In this document: positions 41,501 to 50,059 of the stretch, in pieces | Numbering within the stretch: the stretch's first letter is position 1 | Layout: each line of letters begins with the position of its first letter | Assembly: GCA_963801055.1 (NCBI GenBank) | Contig: CAWDDE010000004.1 | Span: forward strand, 58,134-122,133 | Direction of reading: 5' to 3' | Source of the DNA: DASUPK01 sp963801055 | GTDB taxonomy: Bacteria; Actinomycetota; Thermoleophilia; Solirubrobacterales; 70-9 | Length of the DNA: 64,000 nt | The notes under the pieces: model-generated | Database searches by the model: none | What the model was told of the DNA's origin: nothing | The model's input: the letters and a program-made list of their open reading frames with translations, nothing else | Position numbers and translations under genes: made by a program

Positions 41501-42022
41501 GTGTATGCGGACGGCGGAATCGTCGATCTCGAGCGCCTCGCGCTGGCCCACGGTCAGGCTCGCGCGCTCGATCTGGAGGTCGGGCTCGATCCGATCGAGC
41601 TCGGCGGGCAGATCTACTCGCCCGCGGGCGGCGGCGGTGAAGCGAGGCTCGACGTCTCCCGCACCACCACCGGATATGCGCTCCGGGTTCGCTTCCACAG
41701 CGAGCTGACCGGCCCCTGCGTCCGCTGCCTCGAGGACGCGGCGACGAAGCTCGAGATCGACGCTCGCGAGATCGACCAGCCGGCCGTCGAGGACGAGGAG
41801 CTCCGCAGCCCCTACGTCTTCGAGGGCGACCTCGATCTCGACCGTTGGGCCAACGACGCCCTCGTCCTGGCCCTGCCGTCTCAGCCCCTCTGCCGTCCCG
41901 ACTGCGCCGGGCTCTGCCCGGTATGTGGCGAATCGCTCAACGAAGCCGACCCGGAGGTACACCGCCATCGGCAGGGCGGCGACCCGCGGATGGCGAAGCT
42001 CAGGGACCTGAAGCTCGAGTAG
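41501..42022 (+). CDS. yceD: YceD/DUF177 family protein
   Basis: A 173-residue DUF177 protein associated with rpmF across bacteria and implicated in 23S rRNA accumulation. The core is RFHSELTGPCVRCLEDAATKLEID, quoted as LTGPCVRCLEDA. The C-terminal cysteines lie in LCRPDCAGLCPVCGESLNE, quoted as CRPDCAGLCPVCG. Both the central C-x-x-C pair and the C-terminal four cysteines could bind metal. GTG 41501 was chosen from the hexamer spacing. rpmF follows after a repeat-filled gap. Confidence 0.9.
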   Translation: MYADGGIVDLERLALAHGQARALDLEVGLDPIELGGQIYSPAGGGGEARLDVSRTTTGYALRVRFHSELTGPCVRCLEDAATKLEIDAREIDQPAVEDEELRSPYVFEGDLDLDRWANDALVLALPSQPLCRPDCAGLCPVCGESLNEADPEVHRHRQGGDPRMAKLRDLKLE

Positions 42023-42023
42023 G

Positions 42024-42102
42024 GACGGCTTCGCCATCAGATCGCGGCCACAAGTGGCCGCCCGCTTCACTAAACGGGTCGCGCCGTCGCGCGCCCTCGC
42101 AT
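42024..42102 (-). repeat. Dispersed palindromic repeat, copy 6 (long form)
   Basis: On the minus strand it reads ATGCGAGGGCGCGCGACGGC then GCGACCCGTTTAGTGAAGC. An 8-bp hairpin GCGGCCAC-TT-GTGGCCGC and GATGGCGAAGCCGTCC follow. It lies between yceD and rpmF, and has the same long form as copy 4. Confidence 0.8.
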
Positions 42103-42151
42103 AAACCGGGCTTCGCACTCCGCTCCCGAAGTGGAGTGGTCTGGTGGCCGC

Positions 42152-42157
42152 TACCAT
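42152..42157 (+). promoter_or_regulatory. -10-like element of rpmF
   Basis: TACCAT, 9 nt before the ATG at 42167. Confidence 0.55.
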
Positions 42158-42166
42158 CCCGCGCCA

Positions 42167-42391
42167 ATGGCGGTCCCCAAGAAGCGACAGTCGAGGACGC
42201 GGCGGGACAAGCGGCGCGCCCAGCACAAGGTCTCGGCCCCGCGGCTGAACGAGTGTCCGCGCTGCCACAGCCCACGCCTGCCACACCGTGTCTGCCCGAC
42301 GTGCGGCACCTACGCCGGCCGTGAGGTGATCCGCCACGAGGAGCCCGAGACGGCGGCGCCCTCGGCGGGACAGGCCTCCCCGCAGGATTAG
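42167..42391 (+). CDS. rpmF: 50S ribosomal protein L32
   Basis: A ribosomal protein of 74 residues. It begins MAVPKKRQSRTRRDKRRAQH, and the four zinc cysteines are in CPRCHSPRLPHRVCPTCG. This is the zinc-binding form of L32. A short Ala/Pro/Gln tail of about 15 residues follows the core. The ATG at 42167 is fixed by the family N-terminus; an in-frame ATG 12 codons upstream is not conserved. The order yceD-rpmF-plsX-acpP is the classic lipid/ribosome cluster. Confidence 0.95.
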   Translation: MAVPKKRQSRTRRDKRRAQHKVSAPRLNECPRCHSPRLPHRVCPTCGTYAGREVIRHEEPETAAPSAGQASPQD

Positions 42392-42423
42392 GAAGTTATT
42401 GATGAGAGCCGCCCGCGGGGATC

Positions 42424-42529
42424 CGAGGGTGCTCCGCAGATGCGAGGGTGCGCGGCAGCGCAACCCGTGAAATGGCGCAGCAGCAACCCTTTGAATGTCG
42501 GAGCAGGCGGCGAAGTGATGGCGAAGCCG
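42424..42529 (+). repeat. Dispersed palindromic repeat, copy 7 (nested)
   Basis: An outer GAGGGTGCTCCG arm is followed by the inner hairpin GGGTGCGC-GGCA-GCGCAACCC; degenerate right arms AGCAGCAACCCTTTG and GGAGCAGGCGGCGAAG follow. It ends ATGGCGAAGCCG, which contains the plsX start codon. Confidence 0.75.
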
Positions 42530-43555
42530 TCGACGCCGGTCGCGCTTGACGCCTACGGGGCGGACGGTGGACCCGAGCTGGTGCTCGACGGAGCGCGGCT
42601 CGCCGCCGCCGACGGCATCCCGGTCAGGATCTTCGGTCCCTCCGGCCTCGATCTCCCCCACGGCGTCGAGCACGATCCGGCTACCGAGTGGATCGGCAAC
42701 GAGGCGGAGCCCGTCCCCGCCGTGCGCTCGACGCCGGACGCCTCGGTGGTTCGCGCGGCTGCCGCGGTCGCCGATGGCCGCTGCAGCTCGCTTGTTAGCG
42801 CCGGATCGACGGGCGCCACGATGACCGCCGCCCTGTTCGCGCTCAAACGCGCCCAGGGGGTCCACCGGCCGGCGCTCGCCGCCCAGATCCCGATCCCCGG
42901 AGCCGATGGCTCGCCGCTTCTCTTCCTGGACTGCGGTGCGAACACCGATGTCCGCCCGCAGCACCTGATCCAGTTCGCGTTTCTCGGCTCCGCCTTCAGC
43001 GCGGCGGTGCTCGGCGTCGAGGGACCGCGGGTCGCTCTGCTCTCCGTCGGCGAGGAGCAGAAGAAGGGACGCGTCGACGTCGTCGAGGCGCACGAGTCCC
43101 TGACTGGATCCGAGGGGATCCGCTTCATCGGGAATCTCGAGGGCAGGGACCTGCTCAGCGGGGAGGCAGATGTGATCGTCACCGACGGCTTCACGGGGAA
43201 CGTCACCCTGAAGACGCTCGAGGGGACCGCAAAGGCCGTGGCGGACGCCGTCCGCGCCGCCGCGCGGTCGGGCCCGCTGTCCGCCGCGGGAGGACTGATG
43301 CTCCGGCCGGCCCTCGGCGGGCTGCGTCGCGCGATGGACCCGAACGCCGTCGGCGGAGCGATCCTGCTCGGGCTGCGAGGAGTCGCGGTGGTGGCCCACG
43401 GCAGCTCGACCCCCGAGGGAATCGCCAACGCGGTGCGGCTCGCGCATCGCGCGGTCGAGGAGCGGGCCGTCGAGCGGACGGCGGAGCTCCTGGCCACGTC
43501 CGGGGCCACCCGTGACGCGCTTCGCGAGGAGCCGTCGGGGACGGCGGGGGGATAA
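42518..43555 (+). CDS. plsX: Phosphate acyltransferase PlsX
   Basis: Makes acyl-phosphate from acyl-ACP for phospholipid synthesis. Visible motifs are VALDAYGADGGPELVLDGA, quoted as VALDAYGADGGPE, then LVSAGSTGATMTAALF, quoted as SAGSTGATMTA. LFLDCGANTDVRPQHLIQFA, quoted as DCGANTDVRPQHL, and VTDGFTGNVTLKTLEG, quoted as TDGFTGNVTLKT, follow. It has 345 residues. Start ATG 42518 begins MAKPS, whose codons for MAKP belong to the palindromic repeat. acpP follows after six bases. Confidence 0.93.
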   Translation: MAKPSTPVALDAYGADGGPELVLDGARLAAADGIPVRIFGPSGLDLPHGVEHDPATEWIGNEAEPVPAVRSTPDASVVRAAAAVADGRCSSLVSAGSTGATMTAALFALKRAQGVHRPALAAQIPIPGADGSPLLFLDCGANTDVRPQHLIQFAFLGSAFSAAVLGVEGPRVALLSVGEEQKKGRVDVVEAHESLTGSEGIRFIGNLEGRDLLSGEADVIVTDGFTGNVTLKTLEGTAKAVADAVRAAARSGPLSAAGGLMLRPALGGLRRAMDPNAVGGAILLGLRGVAVVAHGSSTPEGIANAVRLAHRAVEERAVERTAELLATSGATRDALREEPSGTAGG

Positions 43556-43557
43556 GG

Positions 43558-43563
43558 GATAAT
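43558..43563 (+). promoter_or_regulatory. -10-like element of acpP
   Basis: GATAAT, 7 nt before the ATG at 43571; it favours that start over ATG 43562. Confidence 0.55.
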
Positions 43564-43570
43564 GGCCGGG

Positions 43571-43858
43571 ATGGAGCGCGACGAGGTGATGAAGCTGATC
43601 CGCGACCACCTCAGCACCGAGCTCGAGGTGGTCCCCGAGAGGATCCAGCCGGAGACGAGATTCCGCGAGGATCTCGATGCCGATTCCCTCGACCTCTACG
43701 AGCTCGTCATGGAGCTCGAGGACCGTTACGGGATTCGGGTGAGCGAGGAGGAGGCGGCCGAGATCGAGACCGTCGGCGACGCCGTCGACTTCGTCTGCGC
43801 ACGAGTTCCTGATGACGCGCGGGTGCTCCGAGGGGAGAGCGAAGGAGCAACCCGCTAG
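43571..43858 (+). CDS. acpP: Acyl carrier protein
   Basis: Carries growing acyl chains on a phosphopantetheine arm. The attachment Ser is in DLDADSLDLYELVMELEDR, quoted as DADSLDLYELVME, at about residue 38. The four-helix body ends near TVGDAVDFVCARV. The last 12 residues, from about DARVLRGESEGATR, quoted as LRGESEGATR, are encoded by a copy of the palindromic repeat. ATG 43571 gives 95 residues; ATG 43562 would add MAG. It lies between plsX and rnc. Confidence 0.93.
   Translation: MERDEVMKLIRDHLSTELEVVPERIQPETRFREDLDADSLDLYELVMELEDRYGIRVSEEEAAEIETVGDAVDFVCARVPDDARVLRGESEGATR
43818..43856 (+). repeat. Dispersed palindromic repeat, copy 8 (inside acpP)
   Basis: GGGTGCTCC (43821-43829) pairs with GGAGCAACCC (43844-43853). 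It encodes the acpP C-terminal tail. Confidence 0.75.
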
Positions 43859-43889
43859 ATGACTAGGGGGGAGGCGGCGGTCTGATCCG

Positions 43890-44570
43890 ATGACACCCGG
43901 CACCGCCTCGCTGGCGGAGCTGTTCGCGGACACCCCCGAAGAGCTGCGCCGGCAGGCCCTCTCACATTCGTCATGGGTCGAGGCCCGCATCGAGTCCTAC
44001 GGGCGGCTCGCGTTCCTGGGCGACAGCGTCCTCGGCCTCTCGGTCGCCACACTCCTCTTCGACGAGCATCCGGACGCCGACATCGGCGAGCTCACCAAGA
44101 TCCTCAACCAGGCCGTCAGCGGGCGTGCCTGCGCCGAGGTCGCCCGCGAGCTCGGACTCCCGGAGATGCTCGCCGAGCGCGCGCCAAAGGAAGGCGAGGG
44201 GCTTCCGGTCGAGACGCTGCTCGCATCCGAGCGAACGCTAGCCTCGGTCTGCGAGGCCGTGATCGGCGCCTGCTACCTGGCGCACGGCTTCGAACGCAGC
44301 TCAGAGGCGGTGGTGGAGGCCTTCAAAGAGGAGGTAGAGCAGGCGACGCGGGAGCGCCTCGACTTCAAGTCGGAGCTCCAGGAGCGCCTGGCACGCGACG
44401 GCGAGACGGTCAGCTACGAGGTGGCCAACGAAGTGGGCCCGCCGCACGACCGGCGCTACGAGATCCGGGCCACCGTCGACGGTGATGAGATCGGCAGCGG
44501 GTCGGGGCGAAGCAAGAAGGAGGCCGAGCAGGCAGCCGCGCATCGCGCGCTGGAGAAATTGCGCTCCTAG
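43890..44570 (+). CDS. rnc: Ribonuclease III-family protein with two catalytic acids replaced
   Basis: A 226-residue protein with an RNase III domain (residues 5-145) and a C-terminal double-stranded RNA-binding domain (DFKSELQERLARDG onwards, GSGSGRSKKEAEQAAAHRAL at the end, quoted as GRSKKEAEQAAAHRAL). The signature normally read as RLEFLGDSVL is RLAFLGDSVL, so the first metal-binding Glu is Ala. The second cluster reads ASVCEAVIGA where ADxxEAxIGA is usual, so Asp is Ser. The other two acids (Asp of GD, Glu of CEA) remain. It lies directly before smc, the normal rnc position. It could be inactive, altered in activity, or a dsRNA-binding protein. Confidence 0.88.
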   Translation: MTPGTASLAELFADTPEELRRQALSHSSWVEARIESYGRLAFLGDSVLGLSVATLLFDEHPDADIGELTKILNQAVSGRACAEVARELGLPEMLAERAPKEGEGLPVETLLASERTLASVCEAVIGACYLAHGFERSSEAVVEAFKEEVEQATRERLDFKSELQERLARDGETVSYEVANEVGPPHDRRYEIRATVDGDEIGSGSGRSKKEAEQAAAHRALEKLRS

Positions 44571-44627
44571 CGATTGCGTCCGGCCTACCCGCGAGCCTTC
44601 AAGTCCTCTGCGACCCTTGCGCCCTAG

Positions 44628-47600
44628 ATGTATCTGAAGGCCATCAACCTGAAGGGCTTCAAGTCCTTCCCCGACCGCACCCGGCTGACCTTCTCGCCGG
44701 GCGTCAGCGTAATCGTCGGGCCAAACGGCTCGGGCAAATCGAACATCACGGACGCGGTGCTCTGGGCGCTCGGCGAGCAGAGCCCCACCGCGATCCGCGG
44801 CCAGCAGATGCGCGACGTGATCTTCGCGGGCGGCAACGGGCAGTCGCCGCGCCGCTTTGCCGAGGTCGAGGTGGTGATCGACAACACCGAGGGTCGCGCC
44901 GCCAGCGAGTTCTCCGAGATTTCGATCGCGCGGCGGATCGAGCGCAATGGCGATGGCGAGTACAGGCTGAACGGCGCCCGCTGTCGCCTCGTCGACATCG
45001 TCGAGGCGCTCGCCGACACGAACATGGGGCGCGAGGCGCACTCGGTGATCAGCCAGGGAAAGGTCGAGCAGATCGTCAACTCGAAGCCCCGGGACCGGCG
45101 CCTCATGATCGAGGAGGCGGCCGGGCTCGGCAAGCACCGCAAGCGCCGGCACAACGCCCAGCTCAAGCTCGACCGCACCCGCGACAACCTCGAGCGGGCT
45201 CACGACGTCGAACGTGAGGCGCGCTCACACCTGCGGCCGCTGAAGCGGCAGGCCGAGGCGGCCGAGCGCACGGCGAAGCTGCTGCGCGGGTCGAACGAGC
45301 TGCGGGCGCGGATCGTCGCCGACGACCTCCGCGCCCAGCAGGAGCAGCTGGCGGCCGCGGAGACGAGGCTGGCCGAGGTGCGGGCGACCCGCGACTCGGT
45401 CGAGAAGCGCTTCGAGGAGGTTCGCGCTCGCCGCACCGCGATCGAGGAGCGGATTGCGGCCGGGGAGGAGGGGCGGCGCCGACACGGCGAGCTGCTGGCT
45501 GAGGCGCGTGCGGCGACCGAGCGCGTCCGCGCCCGTGCTGAGTCCCTGGAGCTCGCCGAGCGCGACCTGCGCAGCGCGCTGGGCGAGCGCCAGCTGCGCC
45601 TCGACGCGCTCGACACCGAGCCGGACGAGGGCGCCGGCGCCGCGCGGATCGCCGAGCTCGAGGCCGAGCTGGCGAAGCTCGGCGCCGGCGATTCCGAGGA
45701 GGGAGCGCGGCTAGGTCAGGCGGCCGAGGAGGCCGAGCGGCGCCGGGCGGCGGCCAAGGCCGCGCTGGAGCCACTAGCGCTCGCCGCGGAGGAGGCGAGC
45801 GCGGCGCTTCGCCAGGCGACCCAGATGCACGAGCGGGCCCGCGCCGAGGCGCGCAACGCAGCCGAGCGTCGGGCTGCCCTCGCTGGGGAGCTAGCGGCCG
45901 TTGAGGCCAAGCTCGCCGCTGCTGCCGTCGAGGGACAGCACGATGCGCTCGCCGGCCTGATCGAGACCGGTTCGGGACTCGAGCGGGCCGTCTCGGCGGT
46001 TCTCGGGGAGCGATTGAGGGCCTCCATCGTCGGGTCGGTCGATGAGGGCAGGGAGCGGCTCGCCGGCGCCGAGGGCGCCGCGCGGGCCCTGATCCGGGGT
46101 GACGGCGAGGCTCGGGCTGCTTCGGAGCCGCCGAAGGAGGGCGCACGACCGCTGCTCGAACTGATCGAGGCTCGCGACGGGGCAGGGCCCATCACCGAAC
46201 GCCTCCTCTCCGACGCCTGGCTCGTCGACGAGCTCGACGGCTTAGCGGAGGGTTTCGGTGGAGTGGCCGTAACGGTCGACGGCGAGTGCTACGACGCGCG
46301 CGCCGGCGAGCTGCGCAGGCTGCCGAGGGAGGGAACCGATCCCGCGCTGGCGGCTCGCTCCGAGCGCGAGGAGCTCGCTTCCCGGCTTGCCCAGCGCGAG
46401 CAGACCGAGGAGCGAGCGAGGCGAGACCTTGAACGCGCTGACTCCATGCTTGCCGAGAGCCGTGGCCGGGAGGAGGAGACCCAACGAGACCTCCGAGACG
46501 CTCGTCGCGAGCTCGACGAGGCATCCGAGGAGGCCAGTCGGATCACCTGGCTTGCCGAGCGCCATGCGGAACGCTCCGACGAGGGGTCCGGGTCGGGAAC
46601 GATCAGGCGCGCCAAGCTCGAGGCCGAGCTGGCCGCTGAGCGCCGCCACGCCGAGGCGGCGCAGCGGGCCCGCGAGAAGCACCTCAAGGACCGCCAGGAG
46701 CTCGAACGCCGCATCTCGCTGGAGCGCGAGACCCTGCCGGCCCTCGGAGGGGCCCGCGAGGCGCTGCTCCGCCTCGGTTCCAGCCTCGAGCAGCGCGCCC
46801 AGTCGCTGGGGGCCGGCGCGGACGACGGCGGCGCAAGGGTCGCGGCGGAGCTCCGGGAGTGCTCACAGGAGGAATTCGGCCTCCAGGGGGAGCTTCGCGA
46901 GGCGAGCGAGGCGATGACCGTGGCCGAGGTCGAGGCCTCCCAGCTACGCGGGCATCGGGACGAGAGCACCGCCGAGCTCGAGCGACTCGGAGCGGCCCTC
47001 GGCGATCAGCTCGGGGCGGCGGCCGAGCCTCTGGAGGACGAGGAGCGCGAGGGGATCGAGGCCCGTCTCGCCAGGCTCGAGCGCAATCGCGAGCAGATCG
47101 GTCCCGTCAACCCGCTGGCCGAGCGTGAGTACGCCGAAGCGCGCGAGCACGTCAGCGAGCTGGCCGAGCAGCGCAAGGACCTGGAAAAGGCGATCGGCGA
47201 GATGCGAGCGCTGATCCGGCGAACGGACAGGGAGATCGCGGCCGCCTTCGAGGAGACCTTCGAGGCGACCGCCCGGGGCTTCGAGGAGATGGTCGCGGCG
47301 CTGTTTCCGGGCGGTCGCGGTCGTCTGCGCCGCGTCGACGTCGGAGGCACACCACGACCCTTCGCTGGACAGGAGCCCGAGCGCGCGGAGGACAACGACG
47401 ACGAGATTGACGAGCTCGCTCCGCGCGACGAAGACGGCGGGGTCGAGATCGAGGTGACCCCTGCGGGCAAGTCGACCCGGCGGCTCTCCCTGCTCTCAGG
47501 CGGCGAGAAGTCTCTGGTCGCCCTGGCCTTCGTCTTCGCGGTGCTGATGGCGCGCCCCTGTCCCTTCTACATCCTCGACGAGGTCGAGGCGGCGCTGGAC

Positions 47601-47831
47601 GACATCAACATCGACCGCTTCCTGCGGCTCGTCCGCCGCTTTGCGGAGCGCTCGCAGTTCATCGTTGTCACCCACCAGAAGCGGACGATGGACGCCGCGG
47701 ACATTCTCTACGGGGTCAGCATGGGCGGCGACGGCATCACCAAGGTCGTCTCGCGCAAGCTGCCACGCGACGAGCTCGGCACCGGCTTGGAGCCGGCCGA
47801 GCCGCCTGAAGCGACCGAGGCCGCGGCGTAG
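44628..47831 (+). CDS. smc: Chromosome segregation ATPase SMC
   Basis: The core condensin ATPase. Walker A GPNGSGKSNI lies at residues 31-40. Long coiled-coil arms flank a hinge at roughly 440-580, which reads SAVLGERLRASIVGSVDEGRE, quoted as VLGERLRASIVGS, and GGVAVTVDGECYDARAGELRR, quoted as VTVDGECYDARAGEL. The C-terminal half has signature LSGGEKSLVALAF near 955 and Walker B FYILDEVEAALDDIN near 980. It has 1067 residues, about 100 fewer than B. subtilis SMC, mostly from shorter arms. It acts with ScpA/ScpB encoded at 7422-8755. A strong hairpin follows its stop. Confidence 0.96.
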   Translation: MYLKAINLKGFKSFPDRTRLTFSPGVSVIVGPNGSGKSNITDAVLWALGEQSPTAIRGQQMRDVIFAGGNGQSPRRFAEVEVVIDNTEGRAASEFSEISIARRIERNGDGEYRLNGARCRLVDIVEALADTNMGREAHSVISQGKVEQIVNSKPRDRRLMIEEAAGLGKHRKRRHNAQLKLDRTRDNLERAHDVEREARSHLRPLKRQAEAAERTAKLLRGSNELRARIVADDLRAQQEQLAAAETRLAEVRATRDSVEKRFEEVRARRTAIEERIAAGEEGRRRHGELLAEARAATERVRARAESLELAERDLRSALGERQLRLDALDTEPDEGAGAARIAELEAELAKLGAGDSEEGARLGQAAEEAERRRAAAKAALEPLALAAEEASAALRQATQMHERARAEARNAAERRAALAGELAAVEAKLAAAAVEGQHDALAGLIETGSGLERAVSAVLGERLRASIVGSVDEGRERLAGAEGAARALIRGDGEARAASEPPKEGARPLLELIEARDGAGPITERLLSDAWLVDELDGLAEGFGGVAVTVDGECYDARAGELRRLPREGTDPALAARSEREELASRLAQREQTEERARRDLERADSMLAESRGREEETQRDLRDARRELDEASEEASRITWLAERHAERSDEGSGSGTIRRAKLEAELAAERRHAEAAQRAREKHLKDRQELERRISLERETLPALGGAREALLRLGSSLEQRAQSLGAGADDGGARVAAELRECSQEEFGLQGELREASEAMTVAEVEASQLRGHRDESTAELERLGAALGDQLGAAAEPLEDEEREGIEARLARLERNREQIGPVNPLAEREYAEAREHVSELAEQRKDLEKAIGEMRALIRRTDREIAAAFEETFEATARGFEEMVAALFPGGRGRLRRVDVGGTPRPFAGQEPERAEDNDDEIDELAPRDEDGGVEIEVTPAGKSTRRLSLLSGGEKSLVALAFVFAVLMARPCPFYILDEVEAALDDINIDRFLRLVRRFAERSQFIVVTHQKRTMDAADILYGVSMGGDGITKVVSRKLPRDELGTGLEPAEPPEATEAAA

Positions 47832-47832
47832 A

Positions 47833-47859
47833 AAGGGCGGGCGCCGAAGCGCCGCCCTT
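47833..47859 (+). terminator. Terminator-like hairpin after smc
   Basis: AAGGGCGGGCGC-CGAA-GCGCCGCCCTT; the stem has one bulged base and the tetraloop is stable. No U tract. Confidence 0.6.
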
Positions 47860-47931
47860 CCGCTCACCCCGAGGACTTCGAGGTTGCCGAGCCGTAGCCG
47901 GTGCGGGCCGGGCCGCGCGGGGCGACGCCGC

Positions 47932-47937
47932 TACGCT
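47932..47937 (+). promoter_or_regulatory. -10-like element of ftsY
   Basis: TACGCT, 8 nt before the ATG at 47946. Confidence 0.5.
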
Positions 47938-47945
47938 GCGCCGCC

Positions 47946-48938
47946 ATGGCGAGGACCTGGCAAGACGCGTTCGATCTCGGCGAACGCTCGGTCGCATCAG
48001 AGGAGCCGCAGGAGGAGCGGGCGGGGGTCTTCCGCCGCCTGCGCGAGGGCCTCTCACGCAGCCGGCAGGCGCTGACTGCCGAGCTCTCCTCGAGCTTTGC
48101 CGAGCGGATCGACGATTCAACTTGGGAGCGGCTCGAGGAGGCGCTGATCCTGGCGGACGTCGGCGCAAAGACCACCGCGGCGGTGGTCCGGCGGTTGGAG
48201 GACGAGGTCGAGGCCGGCGAGCTCAATGGCGGTGAGGCTCTCCGGGATCGGCTGATCGAGGTGCTGGCGGAGACGGCCTCGCCCCGGGGCGACGAAGGCG
48301 GCCGCATTCACCTCCGCGACCAGCCCTCGGTCCTGATGGTGGTGGGGGTGAACGGCACCGGCAAGACCACGACGATCGGCAAGATCGCCTGGCACCTCCA
48401 GAGGGAGCTGGGCCTCGACGTGATCGTCGCCGCCGCCGACACCTACCGCGCCGCCGCCGTCAACCAGCTAGCGGAGTGGGCCGACCGGGCCGGCACCCAG
48501 ATCGTCCGCGGCTCCGAGGGAGGCGACCCCGGTGCCGTCGCCTTCGATGCGGTTGCCGCCGCCGAGGCTCGCGGCGCGGACGTGGTGATCTGCGATACCG
48601 CCGGCCGCCTCCACACGCACGGCAACCTGATGGAGGAGCTCGCCAAGGTGCGCCGGGTGATCTCGCGGCGGCTCGATGACGCCCCCCAGGAGTCGCTGAT
48701 CGTGATCGACGCGACCACCGGGCAGAACGGGGTTCGGCAGGCCCAGGAGTTCGCCAACGCGGTGGAGGTCACCGGTGCCGTGCTCACCAAGCTCGACGGC
48801 AGCGCGAAGGGAGGGGTCGCGCTGGCGATCGCCTCCGAGCTCGGCATCCCGGTGAAGCTGATCGGCATCGGCGAGTCGCTCGAAGACCTTCGTCCCTTCG
48901 ACGCCAAGGAGTTCGCCAGGGCGCTGATCGAGGAGTAG
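47946..48938 (+). CDS. ftsY: Signal recognition particle receptor FtsY
   Basis: Membrane-docking GTPase for the signal recognition particle. The NG domain shows VVGVNGTGKTTTIGKIA, quoted as GVNGTGKTTTIGK (G1), AADTYRAAAVNQL, DTAGRLHTHGNLMEEL, quoted as DTAGRLHTHGN (G3), and TKLDGSAKGG (G4 region). It has 330 residues with a short acidic N-terminus. ATG 47946 follows the hexamer spacing. ffh lies downstream after one gene. Confidence 0.95.
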   Translation: MARTWQDAFDLGERSVASEEPQEERAGVFRRLREGLSRSRQALTAELSSSFAERIDDSTWERLEEALILADVGAKTTAAVVRRLEDEVEAGELNGGEALRDRLIEVLAETASPRGDEGGRIHLRDQPSVLMVVGVNGTGKTTTIGKIAWHLQRELGLDVIVAAADTYRAAAVNQLAEWADRAGTQIVRGSEGGDPGAVAFDAVAAAEARGADVVICDTAGRLHTHGNLMEELAKVRRVISRRLDDAPQESLIVIDATTGQNGVRQAQEFANAVEVTGAVLTKLDGSAKGGVALAIASELGIPVKLIGIGESLEDLRPFDAKEFARALIEE

Positions 48939-49015
48939 CTTCCGGGTGAACCGGGGTTACTCGGGATGCAACCGCCCTCGCAGGCTCTACCGCATTTCTA
49001 GGGAGCCTGAGGATC

Positions 49016-50041
49016 GTGCCATCGAGAGGCACCAGGTTCCTCGCCCTGCTGGCCGCCACCGCGGCCATGCTTCTAACCGTTCCGGCCTCGGCCAGCGCGG
49101 GCAGCGCCCACGTGGCTGCGCTCCAGGTGGCGATGAGGGCGCTCGGCCTCTACCCGCATCCGGTCGACGGGATCACGGGGGCGTGGACCCAACAGGCGGT
49201 GCGCACGTTCCAGGCAAGGCACGGGCTCACCGTGGACGGGATCGCGGGACGGCAGACGCGCGCGGCGCTCGGCAAGCGCGGCAAGCCGAAGCTCGGGGCG
49301 CGGCCCATGCGCCGGGGCCAGCGCGGCTGGGACGTCGCGGCGCTTCAGTTCCTCCTCCACGAGCGCGGCTTCGAGCCCGGGGGCTTCGACGGTGGCTTCG
49401 GGCCCAACACGGAGAACGCGGTGCGGCGCTTCCAGTCCGCCGCACACCTGCGGGTCGACGGCGTCGCCGGGCCGGCGACGCTGAACGCCCTCCGGGGGAC
49501 CCAGGTCGTGACCGCGGGCCCGATCGGACCGGTGCGCTTCTTCCGTCCCGTCCCGGGAACGATCGGCGACCGCTTCGGTTGGATCCCACCGGGCCGCTGG
49601 CACACCGGGCTCGACTTCCCCGAGCCGAAGGGGACGCCGATCCACGCGGGCGGCGTCGGCGTCGTCTCGTTCGCCGGGCTCAACACGGGCGGCTACGGCA
49701 ACCTGGTGGTGGTGAAGCACCGGCTCGGCTTCGAGAGCTGGTACGCGCACATGTCCCGAATCGCCGCCTCGGTCGGTCAGCGGGTCTCCGGCGGGGTGAC
49801 GATCGGCTACGTCGGCTCGACCGGCCGCTCGACCGGTCCCCACCTGCACTTCGAGGTCCGCCACTTCGGCACACCAGTCGATCCGATCCCCTACCTGCTC
49901 GGCTACCTTGCTGCGGGTAGCCGAGAGCGTCCCGCGAAGGCGCACGCCTCCGGCACGCACCGCCGCAAGTGCCGACCGAACGCGGACGCGCGCGGCAGAA
50001 GGGCCGATCCGCTCACCGCGCGCCTCGACCGCTGCCCCTAG
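49016..50041 (+). CDS. Secreted M23 metallopeptidase with two peptidoglycan-binding domains
   Basis: A predicted exported cell-wall endopeptidase of 341 residues. It has a signal peptide (RFLALLAATAAMLLTVPASA) and two PG_binding_1 domains at about 30-85 and 95-155, each with a VDGIxGxxT or VDGVAGPAT type repeat. A LytM domain follows at about 175-300: HTGLDF gives the first zinc ligands, HLHFEVR the later ones, and YAHMS lies between. The last 40 residues are basic and Cys-containing. GTG 49016 was chosen by frame and signal peptide. It sits between ftsY and ffh. Confidence 0.88.
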   Translation: MPSRGTRFLALLAATAAMLLTVPASASAGSAHVAALQVAMRALGLYPHPVDGITGAWTQQAVRTFQARHGLTVDGIAGRQTRAALGKRGKPKLGARPMRRGQRGWDVAALQFLLHERGFEPGGFDGGFGPNTENAVRRFQSAAHLRVDGVAGPATLNALRGTQVVTAGPIGPVRFFRPVPGTIGDRFGWIPPGRWHTGLDFPEPKGTPIHAGGVGVVSFAGLNTGGYGNLVVVKHRLGFESWYAHMSRIAASVGQRVSGGVTIGYVGSTGRSTGPHLHFEVRHFGTPVDPIPYLLGYLAAGSRERPAKAHASGTHRRKCRPNADARGRRADPLTARLDRCP

Positions 50042-50045
50042 CGCC

Positions 50046-50051
50046 TAAGCT
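50046..50051 (+). promoter_or_regulatory. -10-like element of ffh
   Basis: TAAGCT, 8 nt before the ATG at 50060. Confidence 0.55.
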
Positions 50052-50059
50052 GGGCCGAC

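Noticed and set aside
41486..43990. A minus-strand open frame of 834 codons
   Set aside because: It runs antisense through yceD, rpmF, plsX and acpP, all of which are clearly conserved; it is a composition shadow.
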